NCBI GenBank assembly: GCA_003453085.1
Contig: DMMK01000181.1
Coordinates: forward strand, 1 to 7,726
DNA from: Verrucomicrobiales bacterium
GTDB taxonomy: Bacteria > Verrucomicrobiota > Verrucomicrobiia > Verrucomicrobiales > Verrucomicrobiaceae
DNA length: 7,726 nucleotides
Reading direction: 5' to 3'
The translations under genes and the position numbers were made by a program. The notes under the pieces are model-generated. The model was given only the letters and a program-made list of their open reading frames with translations. It did no database searches and was not told the origin of the DNA. Shown piece after piece: positions 1-5,956 of this stretch (position 1 is its first letter; each line of letters begins with the position of its first letter).

Positions 1-379
1 TGCCATCGCCATCGGTGTCTTGCAGCACGCGGATGGCATCCCCCTCACGGCTGCGGCCACTGTGGCGGCGGTAGTTCACGCCTTCAGCCACCCAGATGCG
101 GCCCGCGTGGTCCACATCCATGTTGGCCGGATTGAAAAGCATGGGCGAGGTGGCCCAGACGGTGATCTCCAGGCCCTCGGGCACCTTGAACATGCTGGTA
201 TCCAGGTGCTGTGGGGTCACCTTGGAGGGATCAAATGCAGGTGTGTCAGCACTCGGCGTGAAGGCCGGTTTGGCCGCGACGAATTCCTTTTCTTTCTTGG
301 CAGGCTTGTCGGGCTTGGCTGCAAAGACGCTCACCGTCAATCCGGCGAGGAGGGCAAGGGCAGTGGATGGTCGGAGCAT
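1..379 (-). CDS. PVC-type putative membrane-bound dehydrogenase / beta-propeller protein, N-terminal part (runs off the window)
   Basis: The ATG lies at 377-379 and the frame stays open to the window edge, giving 126 visible residues. Residues 1-21 form a Sec signal peptide (LALLAGLTVSVFAA). A Lys/Ala/Pro-rich linker follows to about residue 60. Next comes the start of a propeller-like domain with MFKVPEGLEITVWAT, NPANMDVDHAGRIWVAEG, NYRRH and IRVLQDTDGDG. This opening is recognisable from the 'putative membrane-bound dehydrogenase' proteins of Planctomycetes and Verrucomicrobia. Those proteins usually continue into a long propeller, HEAT-like repeats and a C-terminal cytochrome c-type haem domain; none of that is visible here. 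The protein is exported and probably acts in the periplasm or at the membrane. The substrate is unknown. The gene diverges from dnaB and has no clear Shine-Dalgarno sequence. Family confidence is good; activity as a dehydrogenase is only a family label. Confidence 0.85.
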   Translation of the reverse strand, partial: MLRPSTALALLAGLTVSVFAAKPDKPAKKEKEFVAAKPAFTPSADTPAFDPSKVTPQHLDTSMFKVPEGLEITVWATSPMLFNPANMDVDHAGRIWVAEGVNYRRHSGRSREGDAIRVLQDTDGDG

Positions 380-448
380 GGGGGCGTAAGGAACGGGAAA
401 AAGAATCCGCATCTTACGCAGAGTGATACCTTCGTGACCAGCCGAGAG

Positions 449-457
449 TTTTTCACA
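449..457 (+). promoter_or_regulatory. DnaA-box-like 9-mer (TTTTTCACA)
   Basis: TTTTTCACA fits the relaxed DnaA-box consensus TTWTNCACA. It has one mismatch to the strict form TTATNCACA. It sits 21 bp upstream of, and in the same orientation as, a stricter match at 470-478. Both lie between the dehydrogenase start and the dnaB start. Binding by DnaA is inferred and is not shown by sequence alone. Confidence 0.4.
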
Positions 458-469
458 AATCGAAGAAAC

Positions 470-478
470 TTATACACA
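470..478 (+). promoter_or_regulatory. DnaA-box match (TTATACACA) upstream of dnaB
   Basis: TTATACACA matches the strict DnaA-box consensus TTATNCACA at every fixed position. It ends 48 bp upstream of the dnaB start codon and overlaps the only plausible -10 hexamer (TATACA, 471-476). If bound, DnaA could repress or otherwise couple dnaB expression to the state of replication initiation. A single 9-mer can occur by chance, but the second box at exactly 21 bp (two helical turns) makes a real site more likely. Confidence 0.5.
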
Positions 479-526
479 GGTTGCCAACATTGCATCGTCC
501 GGGCCTTCCTCCATGTATGAGGAGAC

Positions 527-2062
527 ATGGCAGAATCCGTTTCCAACCTTGTCCAGGCCGCCGCAGCTCCAGGAGAAATCCCTGACAAAGCTGCCGCCAA
601 ACCGCAGGCCAATCCCTTTGGCCGCAAGCGTAATGAGATCCCGACGGCCGAGGAACTGCTGGCGAACATCAACCGTGCGCTGCCTTTCAGCGACGAGGCT
701 GAAAAAGGGGTCATCTCCAGCCTGCTGCAGGACCCGAACGAGCGGCTGAGCGAAAGCCGGGTGACTTTGCCTGCGGCGGCTTTTTATCACGAGGCGAACC
801 GCACCGTGTATGAAATGCTCCTGTCATTCTATGACAAGAACCTGCCGGTGGATCCGGTGATGGTGACGAATGCCCTGCGTGACCAGGGGCTGCTGGACCG
901 CGTGGGCGGCCCGGCGATGATCACGGAGCTGTTCAGCTTTGTGCCGGTGCCCTCGCACTACAGCTACTACAAAAAGATCGTCCAGGATAAGCACGTGCTG
1001 CGTCAGATGATCCATGCCTGCTCCCTCAATATCGAGGCTTCCTATGAGCATGGAAAAAGTGATCTGGAGGCGGATATCAACACCCTCATTGACCACAGCG
1101 AGCAGCGCGTGCTGGCCGTGCGTGAGGCCACCAATGGCAAGAGCGACGGGGTGAAGTCTCTGTCCGCCCACGTGGCGGAGGCGATTGATTCCATCCAGTA
1201 CATGCTGGAGCATCCGGGGCAGTTGCGCGGTCTTTCCACCGGCTACAGCAAGCTGGACCAAATGAGCAGCGGCCTGCAAGGCGGTGAAATGTTCGTCATC
1301 GCAGCCCGTCCTTCCATGGGTAAGACCTCCCTCGCCATGAACCTCGTGGAGCACGTGGCGGTGGACTGTGACAAGGCCTGCGCGGTCTTCAGTCTCGAAA
1401 TGAGCGCGACCATGCTGGTGCGACGTCTGCTGGTCTCCCGTGCGCAGCTTTCCATGCAGGACCTTTCCCGCGGCCTGATGTCGCGTGCGCAGATGGAGGC
1501 CCTGACCAAGGCGACCCGTGAACTGCAAAAGGCGAACATCCTCATCGATGACACTCCGGGTCTGGACGTGCTGGAGATGCGTGCGAAAGCGCGGCGCATG
1601 AAGAAGCAGCACGACATCCAGATGATCATGATCGACTACCTTCAGCTCATGACCTCCAGCAGCCGCCGTGCGCAGGACAACCGTCAGATCGAAATTGCCG
1701 AAATTTCCGCCGGGATCAAGGGCATCGCCAAAGAGCTGAACGTGCCTGTCATCGTGCTGGCCCAGCTCAACCGTGCGGTGGAGTCCCGCAAAGGGCAGCG
1801 CCCGGTGCTTTCAGATCTTCGTGAGTCGGGCTCTATCGAACAGGACGCCGACATGGTGGGCCTGCTGAGCCGTGAAGACTATGCCGGTGGCAAGATGGAG
1901 GTGGGCACCGAGGAAGAGGAGGAGCGGAAGAAAGGCCAGGCTGTGTTGATCCTGGCCAAAAACCGTAACGGCCCCACCGACGACGTGCCCCTGCGATTCA
2001 TCGACTACGCCATGCGCTTCGTGGAACGCTTCCCTGAAGAGGGCGAGGCGGAGTCGCCGTAA
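527..2062 (+). CDS. dnaB: Replicative DNA helicase DnaB
   Basis: This 511-aa protein is the hexameric 5'-3' helicase that unwinds DNA at the replication fork and is loaded at the origin. The N-terminal DnaB domain spans about 51-155 (LPFSDEAEKGVISSLLQ, AAAFYHEANRTVYEMLL). A linker helix region follows to about 230. The RecA-like C-terminal domain begins at GLSTGYSKLDQMSSGLQGGE (about 235-254). It has Walker A ARPSMGKTS (260-268), FSLEM with the likely catalytic Glu291, Walker B MIMIDYLQLM (366-375, Asp370), AQLNRAVE (412-419), SDLRESGSIEQDAD (429-442) and KNRNGPTDD (478-486), which holds the likely arginine finger. All key residues are present, so the gene looks functional. Two features stand out: about 50 residues precede the conserved N-domain, and an acidic, lysine-rich insert lies near 456-470. 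The first ATG is used, with GAGGAG only 2 nt upstream. No intein is present. Confidence 0.97.
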   Translation: MAESVSNLVQAAAAPGEIPDKAAAKPQANPFGRKRNEIPTAEELLANINRALPFSDEAEKGVISSLLQDPNERLSESRVTLPAAAFYHEANRTVYEMLLSFYDKNLPVDPVMVTNALRDQGLLDRVGGPAMITELFSFVPVPSHYSYYKKIVQDKHVLRQMIHACSLNIEASYEHGKSDLEADINTLIDHSEQRVLAVREATNGKSDGVKSLSAHVAEAIDSIQYMLEHPGQLRGLSTGYSKLDQMSSGLQGGEMFVIAARPSMGKTSLAMNLVEHVAVDCDKACAVFSLEMSATMLVRRLLVSRAQLSMQDLSRGLMSRAQMEALTKATRELQKANILIDDTPGLDVLEMRAKARRMKKQHDIQMIMIDYLQLMTSSSRRAQDNRQIEIAEISAGIKGIAKELNVPVIVLAQLNRAVESRKGQRPVLSDLRESGSIEQDADMVGLLSREDYAGGKMEVGTEEEEERKKGQAVLILAKNRNGPTDDVPLRFIDYAMRFVERFPEEGEAESP

Positions 2063-2088
2063 AGGGATGGTCTGCGAGACTCACACAG

Positions 2089-2106
2089 GGCGTGGGCGGG
2101 CACGCT
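2089..2106. terminator. Possible weak hairpin between convergent dnaB and the small membrane-protein gene
   Basis: GCGTG (2090-2094) and CACGC (2101-2105) can form a 5-bp stem around a 6-nt loop, just after the dnaB stop and before the stop of the converging gene. No T-tract follows on either strand, so intrinsic termination is doubtful. It is listed only because no better terminator is visible in the 48-bp gap. Confidence 0.2.
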
Positions 2107-2110
2107 GGCT

Positions 2111-2389
2111 CTAATTCAGAGGCGGTGATTTTTTGCTGGTTGCTTGTAACCAGGCACGGATCGCCACGAATGAACATAGAATGTTTATCACGCCAAACCA
2201 AATGCCCGTTCTTACCGCTTCATCAACTTCACGGATAATGTTTTTGGCTATTTTATACTGTTCCTCACTCGTCTCCACAATTTGCATTTTTCTCGCGTAA
2301 ACGACCATCGAAACTACGAAAAAGCTCCACACCACGTCAATCAAGCCCAGAGCAAATATAACAACGAGGCACCATTTGATTCGTTTCAT
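2111..2389 (-). CDS. Small two-helix membrane protein, unknown function
   Basis: This 92-aa protein is of unrecognised family. Residues 5-33 (CLVVIFALGLIDVVWSFFVV and following) and about 63-83 (GIWFGVINILCSFVAIRAWL) are strongly hydrophobic and look like two membrane helices. Between them is a charged, helical, roughly 30-residue loop (ETSEEQYKIAKNIIREVDEA). The N-terminus MKRIK and the Lys-containing C-terminus suggest both ends are cytoplasmic with the loop outside. The start ATG is at 2387-2389 with at best a distant AGGG upstream. The gene is clearly AT-richer than its surroundings: two 60-base lines within it are about 38% and 43% GC, against 68% for a comparable dnaB line. It converges on dnaB. 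The alternating hydrophobic/charged pattern supports a real gene. Confidence 0.65.
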   Translation of the reverse strand: MKRIKWCLVVIFALGLIDVVWSFFVVSMVVYARKMQIVETSEEQYKIAKNIIREVDEAVRTGIWFGVINILCSFVAIRAWLQATSKKSPPLN

Positions 2390-2495
2390 GGATGTGTAGC
2401 CCTAATCGCGAGGAGTTAATAATTCGAGAAGTCTAGGTGGCGCTGAGAGGGGGCGGTTTGTTGATCATCGACTAGGCGGAGCCAGGATAGAAGGA

Positions 2496-2534
2496 AAAAA
2501 GAAAGCCCCTTACCCGGCAGGCCGGGTAAGGGGC
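2496..2534 (-). terminator. Intrinsic terminator of the 166-aa protein gene
   Basis: GCCCCTTACCCGGC (2505-2518) is followed, after AG, by its exact reverse complement at 2521-2534. This makes a perfect 14-bp GC-rich stem; in practice the loop is probably 4 nt. Read on the minus strand, the hairpin is followed by TTTCTTTTTT (2495-2504), the U-tract of a rho-independent terminator. It lies about 27 nt past the stop of the leftward gene ending at 2561. It would also insulate the small membrane-protein gene from transcription coming from the right. Confidence 0.88.
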
Positions 2535-2560
2535 GATGATGAACGATACTTGGTGTTAGA

Positions 2561-3061
2561 CTAAGCCTTCAACTGGATGGACTCGGTCTTCTCGATGGCA
2601 GCCGTCAGGCCAGCCCAGCCTTCGGTGCGCTGGAGCTGGAACATGTGAAGGTAGAGGGCTGCTTGCTGAGGCGGATACAGGGCGAGGAGGGCATCAATCC
2701 CGGCCTGGGCCTTTTCTTCGGAGATTTCTTCTGGCAGTTCATCCACCTGGCCTTTGCCATCGTGCTGGATGCCGACGGCATCGAGGAAGGTGATGAGCAT
2801 GGCGCCCTGGGACTTCAGCAGCCAGATCTGGAGGATCTGCTCGGCCACTGGGTCATTGGTTTTCATGTAAAGCTGGCTCAGCAGCCACTCGGCCTGCTGG
2901 GCGCGGGATTTTTCCAGGATGAACTGGGGGCGCAGCTTGCGAGCCTGGGCCAGGGACTGGATGACGGCGCGGTAGGCCGGGCGCTCGTCGGATTGCAGGT
3001 AGGTCAGAATCTGCTGGCGGAGTTCGGGTCCGATGGCCTGGAGGATTTGTTGGGCTTTCAT
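2561..3061 (-). CDS. 166-aa soluble helical protein, unknown function
   Basis: The preferred start is the ATG at 3059-3061 (MKAQQILQAIGPELR), with CAGG 4-7 nt upstream. The frame opens further to a TTG at 3127, but that would add 22 low-complexity residues and is less likely. The protein has no signal peptide or membrane segment. It appears almost wholly alpha-helical and rich in Gln, Leu and Ala. Motifs that look conserved include QSDERPAYRAVIQSLAQ, RKLRPQFILEKSR, ITFLDAVGIQHDGKGQVDEL and ALYPPQQAALYLHMFQ. The pattern resembles a family-type cytosolic protein, but I cannot name the family or assign an activity. It has its own terminator 27 nt downstream. The YwaF-type gene lies upstream on the same strand with an 87-nt gap, so co-transcription is possible. 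Confidence 0.75.
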   Translation of the reverse strand: MKAQQILQAIGPELRQQILTYLQSDERPAYRAVIQSLAQARKLRPQFILEKSRAQQAEWLLSQLYMKTNDPVAEQILQIWLLKSQGAMLITFLDAVGIQHDGKGQVDELPEEISEEKAQAGIDALLALYPPQQAALYLHMFQLQRTEGWAGLTAAIEKTESIQLKA

Positions 3062-3148
3062 TCGCCTGATTTCAATTAGGGGTTGGAATTGGGCGTGGTT
3101 GCTACCATGCAGCCGGGAGGGAGGCAACAGGCAATGTCACCCCCTGGG

Positions 3149-3850
3149 TCACGCGGTTTTTTGGGCACTCAGCTTCCGGGCCACAAAAAAGGGCGCGTAG
3201 AGCACGCTGTAAAACACCGCGCAGAGCAGCACAAGGCTGCCGATGTACCAGGGCCAGGGGCCCAGCACATTCATCAGGCTGGCCTGGGCAGGCTTTTCAC
3301 AGAGGAAGGCAAAGTTGGCCTTGGTGACGGTGTTTACCAGTCCCACCACCAGTGCGTAGAGCAGCGTCAGCCCGACCATGCGGGGCACGCTGCCCTCCCG
3401 TGGTGGGCAGCCCAGGGAAGTCACCACATGCAGTGCCGCCACTACCACGCCCCCGTGCAGAACGAAAAAGGCATAGAAGCGGAAGGCTGGGTAGTCTTGG
3501 TCCAGATTCGGCGTGATGAGCCCCTGCAATGTCCCGGCCAGACCGAAGAAATAGACAATCTCGGCCGCCAGACGGTTGCGCGTCAGCAGGGCGATGCCAC
3601 CGCTGATGCCCGCTACATCGCACAAATGCAGGGGCAGGCTGTTGCCCCATTCCGAGGTGCCTTGCAGCCAATGATTCAGGGCCACCAGCGGCCAGTGAGT
3701 CAGCAGTACCAGGGCGAGTGCCCGCTCTGCCCACACGGCCACTTCCGGCTTCCAACGACGCAGCCCTGTCAGCAGCAGCAGCAACCCGAGACAGATGCCC
3801 AAAACAGCCAGATGACTGGGGCCAAAAGCATGAAAATCAGAGGTGGGCAT
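3149..3850 (-). CDS. TIGR02206/YwaF-family integral membrane protein
   Basis: This 233-aa protein has about six to seven membrane segments: residues 13-30, 42-62, 78-95, 98-113, 125-145, 158-178 and 203-225. Family hallmarks are FGPSHLAVLG (9-18), NSLPLHLCDVAGI (70-82), YFFGLAGTLQGLITPNL (100-116), FRFYAFFVLHGG (123-134), NTVTKANFAFLCEKP (173-187) and GPWPWYI (197-203). They match the conserved bacterial TIGR02206 group, whose best-known member is Bacillus YwaF. The family is thought to be related to eukaryotic TMEM164, a lipid acyltransferase; that link and any enzymatic role here are inference. Cys77 and His132 sit in conserved motifs and are candidate functional residues. The start is the ATG at 3848-3850, with no clear Shine-Dalgarno sequence. 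The gene is divergent from the DUF3592-type gene, and the 166-aa protein gene follows it. Confidence 0.88.
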   Translation of the reverse strand: MPTSDFHAFGPSHLAVLGICLGLLLLLTGLRRWKPEVAVWAERALALVLLTHWPLVALNHWLQGTSEWGNSLPLHLCDVAGISGGIALLTRNRLAAEIVYFFGLAGTLQGLITPNLDQDYPAFRFYAFFVLHGGVVVAALHVVTSLGCPPREGSVPRMVGLTLLYALVVGLVNTVTKANFAFLCEKPAQASLMNVLGPWPWYIGSLVLLCAVFYSVLYAPFFVARKLSAQKTA

Positions 3851-4084
3851 GCGCAGAGGTGAAGAGGTGTGGCCAGGGTGTAAACCACAGTTTGGGGTTC
3901 GTCGAGGCCATCATCGCCGCTGGCTGGTGGGCTGTTGCTAGAATGAAGCCCGGTTAAGGGGGCTTGCTGCCTGGCTGGAGTGTAAGAATAGACAAAAATT
4001 GCAATCGCCATCCTTTTGAACTCCTAGATAACATCGTCGCTTCAACAGGTGGAACAGTCTGTCCGCCTTCATCCCCGCTCTTCC
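3851..4084. promoter_or_regulatory. Divergent intergenic region between the YwaF-type and DUF3592-type genes
   Basis: This 234-bp spacer must carry promoters for both divergent genes, but I found no convincing -35/-10 pair. Its right half (about 3983-4035) is AT-richer and contains TTGCAA at 3999 and TAGATA at 4025, too far apart (20 bp) for a good promoter. AAGCCC (3946-3951) and GGGCTT (3960-3965) can pair as a 6-bp stem with an 8-nt loop and no T-tract. No coding potential was seen. Confidence 0.4.
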
Positions 4085-5923
4085 ATGGCCTCACGTTCCA
4101 AGCCCGCCAGCAGTTCCTTCCTGTTGCTTTTTGGTCTGCCATTCATTCTGGGCGGGCTGGGGGTTGGGATCTTTTATTGGGGCATGCTGTGGGATTGGTA
4201 TCAGGCCCGGGCCTGGGTGGAGGTACCCTGTGTCCTGGAAAGCAGCACCTTGCGGGATCACATGGAGCGGCGGAGTTCGGGCTCCAGCCGTGACACGCTG
4301 ATGAATGAGGCGGAGGCCACCTACCGCTACACTTATCTGAACCGCCAATACAAAGGGGACAGGGTTTCCCTGAGCCTGGGTGCGGACAACTTTGGCGACT
4401 ATCAGGAGCGAATCTCGAATGTGCTGATGGAGGCGCGAAACAATGGGGGAGCTTTCCGCTGCTATGTGAGTGTGGTCCGGCCTGAGGAGTCGGTGCTGTT
4501 CCGGGAGGCGCGGTGGACACTGCTGCTGTTCACCAGTCTTTTCCCGCTGCTGTTTCCTCTTGTCGGGGCGAGCTTTTTCTGGGCTGGGCTGAAGGGCCGA
4601 TTGCTGCGTGGGAAAGTGCATGCCATCCAGAGCCGGTATCCGGACGAACCCTGGCGATGGAAGCCCGAGTGGGCGGGCGATTGGATCCCGCCCAAGAACC
4701 GCCCTAGGCCGTGGGTGTGGACGGCGGTCACAGGCTGGATGCTGCTGGTCTGGGGGCCGATGCTCCATGTCCTGATCGTGGACAGTGATATGACGCGGGC
4801 GAATCCGGTGAGCTTGCTGGGTCTGCTGCCAGCGCTGCCGCTAGGCGTGTGCAGCCTGCTGACTCTGCGTGCCTGGTGGCGGCATAAGCGGCCTGCACCG
4901 CAGGTGCATGTGCGGCCGCTGCCAGTCGTCACGGGCGGACCGCTGAAAGCCGAGGTGGCCCTGCCCATGGCCGGAAGTCGGCTACAGGGAAACCTGGAAG
5001 CGAGGCTGAGCTGCTTCAAAGAATGGACGGAGACAGACTCTGAGAACAGCACCACCACGCGCCGGGAGGAACGCTGGACCACGGTGCAATCGGTGCCGCT
5101 TGCTGCGGCCATACGGGAGGACCGAGGTCACCGCCTGAAGGTCGTTTTTGACATTCCGGCATCTCTCCCAGCGGAAGATCAGCAGCGCATCGGGACGGCG
5201 GAGTTTGATTTTCTCTCCTGGGTGTGGGAGCTGGAGCTGCATGGTGGCGGGCTGAAACAAAAATGGTGCTACGACATGCCAGTGTATGCCCCCCACCAGC
5301 CGCTGGCCTGGGAGTCCCCGGACGCGCAAGGGGCTGCCCAAGCGCAGAAAGAAACCGAAGCCGCCCAGGACGCGGCCGTTAAAATCTGGCAGATGCAAAA
5401 TCTGGATGCCGATGAACTGCAAATGCACCTGATCCGCAGGCACATCGAATTCACCTTTGAAAACCGGAGCAAGAGGCCCGTCAGTTTTGATCTGCCGTTA
5501 CGCCGGTTTGCCAAGATGCGGTCGCTGCTGACTTTTTTTACACTCATCTGGTGCAGCATGGCCGTGGGCATGGCGCGGTCTGATCTGCCGTTCATCTTTC
5601 CCTTTTTGTGGTGCAGCACCTCGCTGCTGCTGCTGTGGCTGCTTACCGGACTGTTCAAATCCCGAACTCTGCACCTGGATGATCAGGGGCTGCAGGCGGG
5701 CTGGAAGATGGGGCCCTACGGCAAGACGCTGCGTGTTCATCGGGAGGAGATCGTACGGTTCCGCGTGTCGAATGCGGGCATGCGCATGAACAGTGAGCAT
5801 TTCAATGCCGTGTATTTGGAGCGGCAAGGAGGGGATAAAATCGTCATTTTGGACGGTCTTCCTGGCAAAAGGGTGGCGGAGAGTCTGGTGCTGCTGCTGG
5901 AACAGTGGCGCAAGCAGGCTTGA
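4085..5923 (+). CDS. Multi-pass membrane protein with DUF3592-like, arrestin-like and PH-like regions
   Basis: This 612-aa protein is numbered from the ATG at 4085; a GTG at 4049 would add 12 residues and neither start has a Shine-Dalgarno sequence. A membrane helix lies at about 12-33. A DUF3592-like extracytoplasmic domain follows at about 36-140 (ARAWVEVPCVLESSTLR, EATYRYTYLNRQYKGDRVS, FRCYVSVVRPEESVLF), closed by a helix at 144-168. Two more helices lie at about 208-233 and 242-262. Residues 272-402 look like a beta-sandwich of arrestin-like type (PLKAEVALPMAGSRLQGNLE, LKVVFDIPASLPAEDQ, WELELHGGGLKQKW, YDMPVYAP). After an Ala/Gln/Glu-rich helical linker (about 410-450), two helices at 479-523 precede a PH-like tail (about 526-605, LHLDDQGLQAGWKMG, LRVHREEIVRFRV). 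The architecture suggests an envelope sensor or scaffold; the function is unknown. It leads a rightward run of three genes. Confidence 0.8.
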   Translation: MASRSKPASSSFLLLFGLPFILGGLGVGIFYWGMLWDWYQARAWVEVPCVLESSTLRDHMERRSSGSSRDTLMNEAEATYRYTYLNRQYKGDRVSLSLGADNFGDYQERISNVLMEARNNGGAFRCYVSVVRPEESVLFREARWTLLLFTSLFPLLFPLVGASFFWAGLKGRLLRGKVHAIQSRYPDEPWRWKPEWAGDWIPPKNRPRPWVWTAVTGWMLLVWGPMLHVLIVDSDMTRANPVSLLGLLPALPLGVCSLLTLRAWWRHKRPAPQVHVRPLPVVTGGPLKAEVALPMAGSRLQGNLEARLSCFKEWTETDSENSTTTRREERWTTVQSVPLAAAIREDRGHRLKVVFDIPASLPAEDQQRIGTAEFDFLSWVWELELHGGGLKQKWCYDMPVYAPHQPLAWESPDAQGAAQAQKETEAAQDAAVKIWQMQNLDADELQMHLIRRHIEFTFENRSKRPVSFDLPLRRFAKMRSLLTFFTLIWCSMAVGMARSDLPFIFPFLWCSTSLLLLWLLTGLFKSRTLHLDDQGLQAGWKMGPYGKTLRVHREEIVRFRVSNAGMRMNSEHFNAVYLERQGGDKIVILDGLPGKRVAESLVLLLEQWRKQA

Positions 5924-5956
5924 TCCGGGTGCGGGTCTGTGGCTTGCTGAACTCTC

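Larger units (their letters stand above)
380..526. promoter_or_regulatory. Divergent intergenic region between the dehydrogenase gene and dnaB
   Basis: This 147-bp non-coding spacer must hold the promoters of both divergent genes. Its dnaB-proximal half is AT-rich (about 449-478) against a GC-rich background. I could not assign a convincing -35/-10 pair. TATACA at 471-476 is a possible -10 element for dnaB, but no good -35 lies 16-18 bp upstream. The same segment contains two DnaA-box-like 9-mers, listed separately. For dnaB, GAGGAG at 519-524 is a purine-rich Shine-Dalgarno sequence lying unusually close to the ATG at 527. Confidence 0.6.

Noticed and set aside
20..520. A 166-aa plus-strand open frame at the left edge
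   Set aside because: It overlaps the dehydrogenase gene in antisense and runs through the divergent promoter region. Its translation has no family features.
824..1612. A 262-aa open frame on the minus strand across dnaB
   Set aside because: It is fully antisense to a helicase gene with all its motifs intact, and its translation is His/Arg/Gln-rich without any domain pattern. It is a frame shadow of a GC-rich gene.
3062..3127. A 22-residue N-terminal extension of the 166-aa protein from a TTG codon
   Set aside because: It requires a rare start codon with no ribosome binding site and adds residues that do not look conserved. The ATG at 3059-3061 is a better start.
3293..3301. CTTTTCACA, a near DnaA-box inside the YwaF-type gene
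   Set aside because: It has one mismatch to even the relaxed consensus, is within coding sequence and has no partner box nearby.
3768..3783. A CAG-type triplet run, with a similar CTG run near 5621-5637
   Set aside because: Both encode leucine-rich membrane helices in real genes, so the repeats follow from codon choice and are not separate elements.
3083..3862. A 259-aa plus-strand open frame opposite the YwaF-type gene
   Set aside because: Its translation is a Gln/His/Gly-rich low-complexity product typical of an antisense shadow, while the opposite strand has clear family motifs and membrane helices.
3946..3965. A 6-bp hairpin (AAGCCC/GGGCTT) in the divergent spacer as a terminator
   Set aside because: No T-tract follows on either strand and no gene ends just before it, so a terminator role is not supported.
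4049..4084. A GTG start giving a 624-aa form of the DUF3592-type protein
   Set aside because: No Shine-Dalgarno sequence supports it. The ATG at 4085 places a normal short N-terminus before the first membrane helix. It cannot be excluded.
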